A stretch of DNA of 64,000 nt, taken from positions 806,001 through 870,000 of the forward strand of contig NZ_RZYA01000001.1 in NCBI RefSeq assembly GCF_004005495.1, written 5' to 3'. The notes beneath the pieces are model-generated. The model was given only the letters and a program-made list of their open reading frames with translations, ran no database searches and was not told the origin of the DNA. The stretch is from Streptomyces antnestii. GTDB lineage: Bacteria > Actinomycetota > Actinomycetes > Streptomycetales > Streptomycetaceae. A program made the position numbers and the translations under genes. Below are positions 8,960 to 17,267 of this stretch, one piece after another; position 1 is the stretch's first letter, and each line of letters opens with the position of its first letter.

Positions 8960-9499
8960 TCAGACGCCGAAAGCGGCCGGGTAGGTGATCGTGCCCTGCG
9001 GAACCCGCCAGAAATCGTCCGCCGCGCCCAGGACGAGCGCCATCATCGCCTCGTCAGGCACCTCGAATCCGGCCCGGACGCCGTACCCGGAGGCGGGCAC
9101 GAAGCCGAACCTCGAGTAGTAGTCCGGGTGCCCGAGCACGAGGACGAGCCGCTCCCCACGCGCGCGTGCCGCGTCGAGCACCGCGCGGACGACGGCCGAA
9201 CCGGCGCCCGTGCCCTGGTGGCGCGGCAGCACCCCGACGGGGGCGAGGGCCGCCGCCGGTGAGCCGTCCACCAGGCAGCGGGTGACCAGCGCGTGCGCCG
9301 CCACCGTCCCGTCCGGCGCCTCGGCGACGTATGACAGGCCCGGCAGCCACGCGTCGGGGTCCGCCCGCAGTGCGTCCACCAGGTCGGCCTCCGCCACGGT
9401 CGGGAAGGCGGCGACATGCACGGCGTGCACGGCCGCGATGTCGGACGGCGCCTCGGGCCGCGTCGGCCAGTTGTCAGTGTTATCGGTGTTGTCGGTCAA
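8960..9499 (-). CDS. GNAT-family N-acetyltransferase
   Basis: A 179-residue single-domain GNAT protein. The acetyl-CoA-binding motif A is visible as VGVLPRHQGTGAGSAVV (Q/R-x-x-G-x-G/A), followed by LVLVLGHPDYYSRFGFVPA, the usual motif B. The middle AHALVTRCLVDG and the C-terminal AFGV end fit the YhbS-like subgroup whose substrate is often unknown. The first ten residues are a short D-N-T repeat (TDNTDNTDN), encoded by a ninemer-like microrepeat, which may be a recent slippage product. It lies 34 bp downstream of the CDF exporter stop... that is, between czcD-like and idi on the same strand, but the spacing does not prove co-transcription. Confidence 0.88.
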   Translation of the reverse strand: MTDNTDNTDNWPTRPEAPSDIAAVHAVHVAAFPTVAEADLVDALRADPDAWLPGLSYVAEAPDGTVAAHALVTRCLVDGSPAAALAPVGVLPRHQGTGAGSAVVRAVLDAARARGERLVLVLGHPDYYSRFGFVPASGYGVRAGFEVPDEAMMALVLGAADDFWRVPQGTITYPAAFGV

Positions 9500-9533
9500 C
9501 GGATCGAACCTTTGGGTGATCTGAAAGGGGGCC

Positions 9534-10469
9534 TCAGTGGCAGAGCCTTGCCTCGTGTTCCGCGTGGCCGACCGGCTCCAGTTGGAATGTGCAGTGCTCG
9601 ACGTCGAAGTGGACGCCGAGGCAGCCCTGGAGTTCGTGCAGCATCTTCTCGTGGCCGAGCGCGTTCAGCGTCTCCGAGCTGACGACCACGTGCGCGGACA
9701 GGACGGGCATGCCCGACGTGATCGTCCAGGCGTGCAGGTCGTGGACGTCCAGGACGCCGGGCAGCGCCACGATGTGCGCCCGCACGTCCGCCATGTCGAC
9801 GTTCTTCGGAGCCGCTTCGAGCAGCACGTTGAGCGTCTCCCGCAGCAGCTTCACGGTCCTCGGGACGATCATCAGGCCGATCGCGATCGAGGCGATCGGG
9901 TCCGCGGCCTGCCAGCCGGTGGTCAGGATGACCGTCGCCGAGATGATCACGGCGACCGAGCCCAGCGCGTCCGCGGCCACCTCGAGGAAGGCCCCGCGGA
10001 CGTTCAGGCTCTCCTTCTGGCCGCGCACCAGGACCGACAGCGAGATCATGTTCGCCACGAGGCCGATCACGCCGAAGACGATCGTCAGGCCGCCCTCGGT
10101 GTCGGCGGGCGTGATGAACCGCTGGATCGCCTCGACGAGCACGTAGCCGCCGACGCCGAGCAACAGGAGACAGTTGGCGAGGGCGGCCAGGATCTCGGCG
10201 CGTGCGAAGCCGAAGGTGCGCTGGTGGCTCGCGGGCCGGTTGGCGAAGTGGATGGCGAGGAGCGCCATGCCGAGACCGAGCGCGTCGGTCGCCATGTGGG
10301 CGGCGTCCGCGACCAGGGCGAGCGAGTCCGCGAGGACCCCGCCGACGATCTCGACCACCATCACGGTGAGCGTGATGCCGAGCGCGATGCGCAGCCGGCC
10401 CCGATGGGCCGCCGAGGCCGTTCCCGTTGTGGGCCCGTGGCTGTGCCCGTGATCGTGTCCGGCCCCCAT
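9534..10469 (-). CDS. Cation diffusion facilitator (CzcD/ZitB-type) metal exporter
   Basis: This 311-residue membrane protein exports divalent metals, most likely zinc, from the cytoplasm by exchange with protons. The N terminus is histidine-rich (HDHGHSHG). The six-helix CDF core carries the TM2 metal site H58-x3-D62 (AAHMATD) and the TM5 site in LEVAADALGS, where the first ligand is Glu rather than the usual His/Asp. The C-terminal cytoplasmic domain ends with VHDLHAWTI and a final DVEHCTFQLE, typical CTD metal-sensing elements. ATG 10469 is the natural start. The promoter side contains a G-tract palindrome at 10545-10559 that could be read by a metal-responsive repressor. Confidence 0.93.
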   Translation of the reverse strand: MGAGHDHGHSHGPTTGTASAAHRGRLRIALGITLTVMVVEIVGGVLADSLALVADAAHMATDALGLGMALLAIHFANRPASHQRTFGFARAEILAALANCLLLLGVGGYVLVEAIQRFITPADTEGGLTIVFGVIGLVANMISLSVLVRGQKESLNVRGAFLEVAADALGSVAVIISATVILTTGWQAADPIASIAIGLMIVPRTVKLLRETLNVLLEAAPKNVDMADVRAHIVALPGVLDVHDLHAWTITSGMPVLSAHVVVSSETLNALGHEKMLHELQGCLGVHFDVEHCTFQLEPVGHAEHEARLCH

Positions 10470-10544
10470 GGAAACCGCCCTCCGTCCGTTCGTCGGCGCA
10501 CAGCCCCCGTATGAGGCGCGCCCGCCCCCGCGATCACAGTGAAC

Positions 10545-10559
10545 TACGGGGAGGGGGTA
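10545..10559. promoter_or_regulatory. G-tract operator, CsoR/RcnR-like, upstream of metal exporter
   Basis: The sequence TACGGGGAGGGGGTA has a G-tract framed by inverted TAC/GTA ends. This is the general design of CsoR/RcnR-family operators. It lies about 75 bp upstream of the exporter start codon. No such repressor gene is present in the window. Confidence 0.4.
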
Positions 10560-10596
10560 TCTGCAAACACTGCACTGAACACCGTTGTCATGTGCC

Positions 10597-10624
10597 CTGA
10601 CCTGCGCAAATGGGCGCAGGTCAG
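10597..10624 (-). terminator. Terminator downstream of galE
   Basis: An 11-bp perfect stem (10597-10607 with 10614-10624) with a 6-base loop starts 14 bp past the galE stop codon, and would end that transcript before the CDF exporter promoter. Confidence 0.75.
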
Positions 10625-10637
10625 AGCGTCGCGAGGG

Positions 10638-11621
10638 TCACTTGGCGGCGGTCTCGGGGTGCCGCAGACGCCAGCCCGCCCACGCCGACTCGACCATCTC
10701 GCGCACCCCGCGCCGCGTCGACCAGCCGAGTTCCTTCGCCGCGAGTTCCGCGGAGGCCACCGCGCGCGGGGAGTCGCCCGGCCGGCGCGGTTCGACGACG
10801 GCCGCGCGCGGGTCCCCGGTGATCTCGGAGATCAGGTCGACGAGCTCGCGCACGGAGACGCCCGTGCCGGAGCCGATGTTCACGGTGAGGTCGCCCGTCG
10901 CGCCCGGCTCGGTGATCCGCCGCGCGGCCGCGAGGTGGGCCTCGGCGAGATCGGCGACGTGCAGATAGTCACGTATGCAGGTGCCGTCCGGCGTCGGGTA
11001 GTCGGTGCCGAAGATCCGGGGGGCCTCGCCGCGGCTCAGCCGGTCGAAGACCATCGGGATCACGTTGTAGACGCCGGTGTCCGCGAGCTCGGGGGAGGCG
11101 GCGCCCGCCACGTTGAAGTAGCGCAGGCACACGGTCGCCATGCCGTGCGCGCGGCCCGCCGCCCGCACCAGCCACTCGCCCGCCAGCTTCGTCTCGCCGT
11201 AGGGGCTCATCGGCGCGCAGGCCGTGGCCTCCGTGATGAGGTCCACATCCGGGTTGCCGTACACGGCCGCCGACGAGGAGAAGACGAAGCGCCGCACACC
11301 GGCCGCGGCGACCGTCTCCAGGAGCACCGCGAGGCCGCCCAGGTTGTCGCGGTAGTAGAGCTCGGGCCGCTCCACGGACTCGCCGACCTGCTTGCGTGCC
11401 GCGAGATGCACCACACCGGTCACCGCGTGCTCCGCGCAGACCCGCTTCACCAGCTCGGGGTTCAGGGCCGACCCCCTGACCAGCTCGATCCCCTCCGGCA
11501 GCCGCTCGGCCACCCCGGTCGAGACGTCGTCGAGGACGACCAGGTCCTCCCCGGCACCGGCCATCGCCCGCGCCACGTGCGCTCCGATATATCCCGCTCC
11601 ACCAGTGATCAGCCATGTCAT
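10638..11621 (-). CDS. galE: UDP-glucose 4-epimerase
   Basis: The 327-residue protein is an extended short-chain dehydrogenase of the GalE type, interconverting UDP-glucose and UDP-galactose (or the N-acetyl forms). It has the NAD motif GGAGYIG at residues 7-13, the catalytic serine in FSSSAAVYG (114-122) and the Y141-G-E-T-K145 pair. LKYFNVAGA-like text (LRYFNVAGAASPEL) and the family-typical C terminus are present. ATG 11621 has AGGGTGG upstream. It is divergent from the CDP-alcohol transferase/TagGH run, so UDP-galactose may feed the glycosyltransferase there; this is inferred from position only. Confidence 0.92.
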   Translation of the reverse strand: MTWLITGGAGYIGAHVARAMAGAGEDLVVLDDVSTGVAERLPEGIELVRGSALNPELVKRVCAEHAVTGVVHLAARKQVGESVERPELYYRDNLGGLAVLLETVAAAGVRRFVFSSSAAVYGNPDVDLITEATACAPMSPYGETKLAGEWLVRAAGRAHGMATVCLRYFNVAGAASPELADTGVYNVIPMVFDRLSRGEAPRIFGTDYPTPDGTCIRDYLHVADLAEAHLAAARRITEPGATGDLTVNIGSGTGVSVRELVDLISEITGDPRAAVVEPRRPGDSPRAVASAELAAKELGWSTRRGVREMVESAWAGWRLRHPETAAK

Positions 11622-11650
11622 GGTCGACCACCCTAGGGGGCGGGCTCCCC

Positions 11651-11677
11651 GGGCGAGGCGGGCGAGGCGGGCGAGGC
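11651..11677. repeat. Three tandem copies of gggcgaggc
   Basis: A 9-bp unit is repeated exactly three times, with a partial fourth copy, about 30 bp upstream of galE. The rest of the 278-bp divergent spacer (to 11899) must hold promoters for both sides, but I cannot assign -10/-35 boxes with confidence. Confidence 0.7.
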
Positions 11678-11899
11678 GGGCGCGGTTTGTGGGCCGGGGC
11701 CTTGATCGACAATGATGGCCGGGGCGGTCGTGCAGACGCAGACCGCTCTTATCGGGCCGTAAACGGGCGGTGAACGTCCGCTTCTCATCATCCGATAGCC
11801 TCTGCCGACGTGCCGCCCGGCCGCTCTCGGCCCGAGGCGCCCCCACCACGCCTGTGCCCCGTCGCGCCGGTGTGCAGGCAATCCAAGGAGTGAGTTCGT

Positions 11900-13732
11900 C
11901 TGTCGACCGCCATCGTCACCGGCCAGCCGGTACCCGGGTCGTCGCTCGAGGGCGATCTGCGGGCACTCGGCTTCGACGTGCGGCTCGCCCCGGACGCAGC
12001 GCAGGCGGGGGCGGCGCTCGCCGCGGTCCCGGCCGGGCAGCGGGTCGCGCTCGTCGACGCGGGCTTCGTGGGCCACGTCCACTCCCTGCGCCTCGGCCTG
12101 ACCGACCCCCGCTTCCCCGCCTCTGCCGTCCCGGGCGCGCTCACCGTGCAGCCCGCGGGCCGCGAGGCGCTGACCGGCGCCCTGCGGGACACCGCCACCG
12201 GCCCGTCCGCGGCGGACTCCGCCGCTCCGGCCGGCACGCTGACCGGTGCCCTCGCCGACCGCGTCGCCGAGCGCCTGACCGCCTCCGGCACCGACGTGCA
12301 CCGGCCCGAGCTCGGTGAGCTCGTCGCCGCCGTGCCCACCGACCCGCAGGCCCGCAACGAGGCCCGGCAGGCAGTCGCCGCCGTCGACGACGAGGCGATC
12401 CGGCTGCGTACGGCGGTCAAGGCCCGTGACGGGTTCTTCACGACCTACTGCATCAGCCCGTACTCCCGCTACATCGCCCGCTGGTGCGCCCGGCGCGGTC
12501 TCACCCCGAACCAGGTGACGACCGCCTCACTGCTCACCGCGCTGATCGCGGCGGGCTGCGCGGCCACCGGCACCCGCCCCGGCTTCGTCGCCGCCGGCCT
12601 GCTGCTCCTCTTCTCCTTCGTCCTCGACTGCACGGACGGGCAGCTCGCCCGCTACTCGCTGCAGTACTCGACGCTCGGCGCCTGGCTCGACGCGACCTTC
12701 GACCGGGCCAAGGAGTACGCCTACTACGCGGGCCTCGCGCTCGGCGCCGCCAACGCGAGCGGCGGCCATGACGACGTGTGGGCGCTCGCGCTCGGCGCGA
12801 TGGTCCTGCAGACCTGCCGCCACGTCGTGGACTTCTCCTTCAATGAGGCGAATCACGACGCGACCGCCAACACCAGCCCCACCGCCGCCCTCTCCGACAA
12901 GCTCGACAGCGTCGGGTGGACGGTCTGGGTGCGCCGGATGATAGTTCTGCCGATCGGCGAACGCTGGGCCCTGATCGCGGTGCTCACCGCGCTGACCACG
13001 CCGCGCGTCACGTTCATCGTCCTGCTGATCGGCTGCGCCCTCGCGGCGACGTACACCACGGCCGGCCGCGTCCTGCGCTCGCTGACCCGCCGGGCAACCC
13101 GCACCGACCGGGCCGCGCAGGCCCTCGCGGACCTCTGCGACAGCGGTCCGCTCACCGACCTCCTGCGGCGCGCGGTCCGCGGTGTGCCTCGTCACACGGC
13201 CCCCGCCCTCGCCGCGCTCGGCGCCCTGGTTCTCGTACTCGCCACGGCCCTGTCCGGCTACGGCAGCTGGTGGCCCGTCCTCGGCGCCGGCGTCTACGCG
13301 CTGACCTCCGCCGCGGCCGTCGCGCGCCCCCTCAAGGGCCCCCTCGACTGGCTCGTCCCGCCCGTCTTCCGCGCCGCCGAATACGGCACGATCCTGCTGA
13401 TCGCCGCGAAAGCGGACGTAAACGGAGCGTTGCCGGCAGCTTTCGGACTGGTGGCGGCGGTCGCCTACCATCACTACGACACGGTGTACCGCATCCGCGG
13501 TGGCACCGGCGCGCCCCCGCACTGGCTGGTCCGGGCGATCGGCGGGCACGAGGGCAGGACGCTGGTGGTCACGCTGATCGCCGCGCTGCTCACCGACACA
13601 GATTTCCCTGTCGCGCTCACGGTCTGTGCCGTGGCCGTGGCACTGCTGGTGCTCGCCGAGAGCATCCGCTTCTGGGTCACCGCCCATAAACGCGGTGCAC
13701 CCGCCGTACACGATGAAGGAGAACCCGCATGA
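11900..13732 (+). CDS. CDP-alcohol phosphatidyltransferase with DUF5941, CTG start likely
   Basis: An integral membrane enzyme of 610 residues. After a soluble N-terminal region (about 1-165) comes a CDP-alcohol phosphotransferase domain with the complete signature D243-xx-D246-G-xx-A-R-x8-G260-xxx-D264-xxx-D268. The C-terminal half is hydrophobic and ends in the DUF5941 segment (AYHHYDTVYRIRGG, then GGHEGRTLVV). It should transfer a phosphoalcohol from a CDP-alcohol to an acceptor hydroxyl. No ATG, GTG or TTG gives the full N terminus: AAGGAG at 11885-11890 is followed nine bases later by CTG 11900, and the next option is GTG 11978. The stop overlaps the next start (ATGA), so translation is coupled to the nucleotidyltransferase. 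Confidence 0.85.
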   Translation: MSTAIVTGQPVPGSSLEGDLRALGFDVRLAPDAAQAGAALAAVPAGQRVALVDAGFVGHVHSLRLGLTDPRFPASAVPGALTVQPAGREALTGALRDTATGPSAADSAAPAGTLTGALADRVAERLTASGTDVHRPELGELVAAVPTDPQARNEARQAVAAVDDEAIRLRTAVKARDGFFTTYCISPYSRYIARWCARRGLTPNQVTTASLLTALIAAGCAATGTRPGFVAAGLLLLFSFVLDCTDGQLARYSLQYSTLGAWLDATFDRAKEYAYYAGLALGAANASGGHDDVWALALGAMVLQTCRHVVDFSFNEANHDATANTSPTAALSDKLDSVGWTVWVRRMIVLPIGERWALIAVLTALTTPRVTFIVLLIGCALAATYTTAGRVLRSLTRRATRTDRAAQALADLCDSGPLTDLLRRAVRGVPRHTAPALAALGALVLVLATALSGYGSWWPVLGAGVYALTSAAAVARPLKGPLDWLVPPVFRAAEYGTILLIAAKADVNGALPAAFGLVAAVAYHHYDTVYRIRGGTGAPPHWLVRAIGGHEGRTLVVTLIAALLTDTDFPVALTVCAVAVALLVLAESIRFWVTAHKRGAPAVHDEGEPA

Positions 13733-14481
13733 TCGGCCTCGTGCTGGCGGCCGGCGCCGGACGGCGTCTGCGTCCCTACACCGACACCCTGCCCAAGGCC
13801 CTCGTGCCGGTGGGGCCCGAGGGTGACGAGGAGAGCATCACGGTCCTGGACCTGACCCTCGGCAACTTCGCCGAGATCGGTCTGACCGAGGTCGCGATCA
13901 TCGTCGGGTACCGCAAGGAAGCCGTCTACGAGCGCCGTGAGGCGCTGGAGCAGAAGTACGGCCTCAAGATCACCCTGATCGACAACGACAAGGCCGAGGA
14001 GTGGAACAACGCCTACTCCCTGTGGTGCGGCCGTGACGCGATCAAGCACTCGGTGATCCTCGCCAACGGCGACACCGTGCACCCCGTCTCCGTCGAGAAG
14101 ACCCTGCTCGCCGCCCGCGGCGACGGCAAGAAGATCATCCTCGCCCTCGACACGGTGAAGGACCTCGCCGACGAGGAGATGAAGGTCGTCGTCGGCCCCG
14201 AGGGCGGCATGACGAAGATCACCAAGCTGATGGACCCGGCCGAGGCGACCGGTGAGTACATCGGCGTCACGCTCATCGAGGGCGAGGCCGCCGACGAGCT
14301 CGCCGACGCGCTGCAGACCGTCTTCGAGGCCGACCCGCAGCAGTTCTACGAGCACGGCTACCAGGAGCTCGTGAACCGCGGCTTCCGCATCGACGTCGCC
14401 CCCATCGGCGAGGTGAAGTGGGTCGAGATCGACAACCACGACGACCTCGCCAAGGGCAGGAAGATCGCATGCCAGTACTGA
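13729..14481 (+). CDS. Sugar/alcohol-phosphate nucleotidyltransferase
   Basis: The 250-residue protein belongs to the NTP_transferase fold. The activated-nucleotide loop LAAGAGRRLRPYTDTLPKAL (residues 6-25) and the metal-binding NGD (113-115) are clear, and EEWNNAYSLW is the conserved patch seen in choline-phosphate and inositol-phosphate cytidylyltransferase-like enzymes. Sitting between two CDP-alcohol transferases and beside a glycerol-1-phosphate dehydrogenase, the simplest proposal is that it makes a CDP-alcohol (CDP-glycerol, CDP-inositol or similar). The nucleotide and substrate are inferred, not seen. It overlaps the upstream gene by 4 bp and the downstream one by 13 bp. Confidence 0.87.
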   Translation: MIGLVLAAGAGRRLRPYTDTLPKALVPVGPEGDEESITVLDLTLGNFAEIGLTEVAIIVGYRKEAVYERREALEQKYGLKITLIDNDKAEEWNNAYSLWCGRDAIKHSVILANGDTVHPVSVEKTLLAARGDGKKIILALDTVKDLADEEMKVVVGPEGGMTKITKLMDPAEATGEYIGVTLIEGEAADELADALQTVFEADPQQFYEHGYQELVNRGFRIDVAPIGEVKWVEIDNHDDLAKGRKIACQY

Positions 14482-15533
14482 CCCGGCTCATGCCGAGCCC
14501 GGTTGTCGTCGACATCCGGGCCGGCGCGCTGGACGATCTGGCCGCGATTCTCACCGACCAGCGCATCGCCCCCACGGGCAAGCTCGCGTTCGCGATCAGC
14601 GGCGGCTCCGGCAAGGCGCTCATGGAGCGCTTCGCGCCGGCCTTCCCCGACGCGGACTGGTTCGACGACGCCGACGGCACGATCGACGGCGCCGTCAAGC
14701 TCGCCGACTCGATCAAGAAGGCCGGCCGCTACGACGCGGTGGTCTCGCTCGGCGGCGGCAAGGTCGTCGACTGCGCGAAGTACGCGGCGGCCCGCGTGGG
14801 CCTGCCGCTCGTGGCCGTCGCCACGAACCTCGCGCACGACGGTCTGTGCTCGCCGGTCGCCACTCTGGACAACGACGCCGGCCGTGGCTCGTACGGTGTG
14901 CCGAACCCGATCGGCGTGGTCATCGACCTGGACGTCATCCGGGATGCCCCCGTCCGGTTCGTCCGGGCCGGCATCGGCGATGTCATCTGCAAGATCTCCG
15001 CCGTCGCGGACTGGGAGCTCTCGCACAAGGTCAACGGCGAGCAGGTCGACGGCCTGGCCGCCGCCATGGCCCGCCAGGCGGCCCACGCGGTGCTGCGGCA
15101 CCCGGGCGGCGTCGGCGACGACGACTTCCTCAGCGTGCTCGCCGAGTCGCTGGTGATGTGCGGTCTCGCGATGTCCGTGGCCGGGGACTCGAGGCCCGCC
15201 TCGGGCGCCTGCCACGAGATCTGCCACGCCTTCGACCTGCTCTTCCCCAAGCGCAACGCGCAGCACGGAGAGCAGTGCGGGTTCGGCGGGGCGTTCGCCA
15301 CGTTCCTGCGCGGTGACCTCGACACCGCCAAGGAGATGGTCGCGACGCTGCGCCGGCACGGCCTTCCGGTCCTCGCGGAGGAGATGGGCTACAGCAACCA
15401 GGACCTGGTGGACGCGGTGCTCTTCGCCCCGCAGACCCGCCCCGGCCGCTACACCATCCTCGAACACCTCGACCTCGACGCCGACCAGATCAGGGACGCA
15501 TACGCGAACTATGCAAAAGCCATCGGTAGCTGA
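14469..15533 (+). CDS. sn-Glycerol-1-phosphate dehydrogenase-like (AraM/EgsA family)
   Basis: This 354-residue protein resembles the group of iron-containing-alcohol-dehydrogenase relatives that reduce dihydroxyacetone phosphate to sn-glycerol-1-phosphate, the archaeal lipid backbone, also known from Bacillus AraM. Support comes from the NAD loop SLGGGKVVDCAK (about 94-105), the AHDGLCSP segment with its metal-binding Asp (about 124), ACHEICHAFD near 249 and the QHGEQ histidine near 266. These are the usual D-H-H metal ligands. The start ATG 14469 lies inside the previous gene. In context it would supply a G1P unit for the neighbouring nucleotidyltransferase and CDP-alcohol transferases. A 3-dehydroquinate-synthase-like cyclase is the main alternative within this fold. 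Confidence 0.85.
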   Translation: MPVLTRLMPSPVVVDIRAGALDDLAAILTDQRIAPTGKLAFAISGGSGKALMERFAPAFPDADWFDDADGTIDGAVKLADSIKKAGRYDAVVSLGGGKVVDCAKYAAARVGLPLVAVATNLAHDGLCSPVATLDNDAGRGSYGVPNPIGVVIDLDVIRDAPVRFVRAGIGDVICKISAVADWELSHKVNGEQVDGLAAAMARQAAHAVLRHPGGVGDDDFLSVLAESLVMCGLAMSVAGDSRPASGACHEICHAFDLLFPKRNAQHGEQCGFGGAFATFLRGDLDTAKEMVATLRRHGLPVLAEEMGYSNQDLVDAVLFAPQTRPGRYTILEHLDLDADQIRDAYANYAKAIGS

Positions 15534-16290
15534 ACTCCGGCCGGTCGTTCACCCCGCGGGTGTGAAGGACCGGCGGAGTGGCGAGCACTGGGGCGGGCGG
15601 CTCTACATGCGCGAGATCTCGCTGCGTGTCGACCGCCACCTCGTGAACACCAGGGTCAGCCCCAACCAGCTGACCTACCTGATGACCGTGTGCGGTGTCC
15701 TCGCGGCCCCCGCACTGCTGGTCCCGGGTGTCTGGGGCGCCGTCCTCGGGGTCGTCGCGGTCCAGCTGTACCTGCTGCTCGACTGCGTCGACGGCGAGAT
15801 CGCCCGGTGGCGCAAGCAGTACTCGCTCGCCGGGGTCTGGATGGACCGTGTCGGCGCGTACCTGACCGACGCCGCGGTCCTCGTCGGCTTCGGTCTGCGC
15901 GCCGCCGACCTGTGGGGCAGCGGCCGGATCGACTGGCTGTGGGCCTTCCTCGGCACGCTCGCCGCGCTCGGCGCCATCCTGATCAAGGCCGAGACGGACC
16001 TGGTCGGCGTGGCCCGCCACCAGACCGGCAAGCCCCCGGTCCAAGAGTCCGCGTCCGAGATCCGCGCCTCCGGCATGGCGCTGGCCCGCAAGGCCGCCGC
16101 CGCGCTGAAGTTCCACCGCCTCATCCTCGGCATCGAGGCCTCGCTGCTGATCCTGGTCCTCGCGATCGTCGACCAGATCCGGGGCGACCTGTTCTTCACG
16201 CGCCTCGGCGTCGCGGTCCTGGCCGGCATCGCGCTGCTCCAGACGGTGCTGCACCTGGTGTCCATCCTCGCTTCGAGCAGGCTCAAGTGA
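15511..16290 (+). CDS. CDP-alcohol phosphatidyltransferase-like protein, fourth Asp missing
   Basis: A 259-residue multi-helix membrane protein with a CDP-alcohol transferase signature, D91-xx-D94-G-xx-A98-R99-x8-G108-xxx-D112. The fourth aspartate, proposed as the catalytic base in this superfamily, is Ala116; an Asp appears one helical turn later (D120). It may therefore use a shifted base or have a different role. Conserved features upstream include NTRVSPNQLTYL, typical of the substrate-binding amphipathic entry. ATG 15511 overlaps the dehydrogenase gene by 23 bp, so it is coupled to it. Together with the DUF5941 protein, it gives the locus two non-identical transferases of the same superfamily. 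Confidence 0.85.
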   Translation: MQKPSVAELRPVVHPAGVKDRRSGEHWGGRLYMREISLRVDRHLVNTRVSPNQLTYLMTVCGVLAAPALLVPGVWGAVLGVVAVQLYLLLDCVDGEIARWRKQYSLAGVWMDRVGAYLTDAAVLVGFGLRAADLWGSGRIDWLWAFLGTLAALGAILIKAETDLVGVARHQTGKPPVQESASEIRASGMALARKAAAALKFHRLILGIEASLLILVLAIVDQIRGDLFFTRLGVAVLAGIALLQTVLHLVSILASSRLK

Positions 16291-17171
16291 GTACGCCGAT
16301 GAAGGTCGGCGCGGTGATCATCACCATGGGCAACCGCCCCGAGGAGCTGCGCGCCCTCCTCGACTCCGTCGCCAAGCAGGACGGCGACCGGGTCGAGGTG
16401 GTCGTGGTCGGCAACGGCTCCCCGGTCCCCGACGTCCCCGCCGGGGTCCGCACCGTCGAGCTGCCCGAGAACCTGGGCATCCCGGGCGGCCGCAACGTCG
16501 GCATCGAGGCCTTCGGGCCCGGGGGATCCGACGTGGACGTGCTGCTCTTCCTCGACGACGACGGACTCCTGCCGAACACCGACACCGCACAGCTGTGCCG
16601 CGAGGCCTTCGGGGCGGACCCGGAGCTCGGCATCATCAGCTTCCGGATCGCTGACCCGGAAACCGGTGTCACCCAGCGCCGCCACGTACCCAGGCTGCGC
16701 GCGGCCGACCCGATGCGCTCCTCGCGCGTCACGACGTTCCTCGGCGGCGCCAACGCGGTGCGCACCAAGGTCATCGAGCAGGTCGGCGGCCTGCCCGACG
16801 AGTTCTTCTACGCCCATGAGGAGACCGACCTCGCGTGGCGTGCCCTCGACGCGGGCTGGCTGATCGACTACCGGGCGGACATGGTCCTGCACCACCCGAC
16901 CACGGCTCCCTCCCGGCACGCGGTCTACCACCGCATGGTCGCCAGGAACCGGGTCTGGCTCGCGCGACGCAACCTGCCCGCGCTCCTCGTGCCCGTCTAC
17001 CTCGGCGTCTGGCTGCTCCTCACGCTGGCCCGCCGCCCCTCGGGACCCGCGCTGAAGGCCTGGTTCGGCGGGTTCAGGGAGGGCTGGACAAGCCCGTGCG
17101 GACCCCGGCGTCCCATGAAGTGGCGTACGGTGTGGCGCTTGACCCGACTGGGCCGGCCTCCGATCATCTGA
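16287..17171 (+). CDS. Family 2 glycosyltransferase
   Basis: This 294-residue protein has a GT-A fold of the GT2 type: the VGAVIITMGNR start, the ENLGIPGGRNVGIE segment, the metal-binding FLDDDG near 88-93, and the acceptor-side EETDLAWRALDAGW. A hydrophobic stretch (LVPVYLGVWLLLTL) near residues 232-245 suggests attachment to the membrane. It would add a sugar to a lipid- or polymer-linked acceptor. GTG 16287 overlaps the previous stop (GTGA); ATG 16299 is a possible alternative. It ends the tight part of the run, being followed by a 96-bp gap before the exporter genes. Confidence 0.88.
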   Translation: MSTPMKVGAVIITMGNRPEELRALLDSVAKQDGDRVEVVVVGNGSPVPDVPAGVRTVELPENLGIPGGRNVGIEAFGPGGSDVDVLLFLDDDGLLPNTDTAQLCREAFGADPELGIISFRIADPETGVTQRRHVPRLRAADPMRSSRVTTFLGGANAVRTKVIEQVGGLPDEFFYAHEETDLAWRALDAGWLIDYRADMVLHHPTTAPSRHAVYHRMVARNRVWLARRNLPALLVPVYLGVWLLLTLARRPSGPALKAWFGGFREGWTSPCGPRRPMKWRTVWRLTRLGRPPII

Positions 17172-17267
17172 CAAGCTCGTGTCCGTGAGCATGCGGCCCG
17201 TACCCCGGTCCCTGGCTCCTGCCATGCCCGACCAGGCTGCGCACTTTGAAGACGAAAGTTTCCACTA

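Noticed and set aside
9470..9499. D-N-T repeat at the start of the GNAT gene as a functional repeat
   Set aside because: Three short units in a disordered N terminus fit microsatellite slippage. A later start is also possible.
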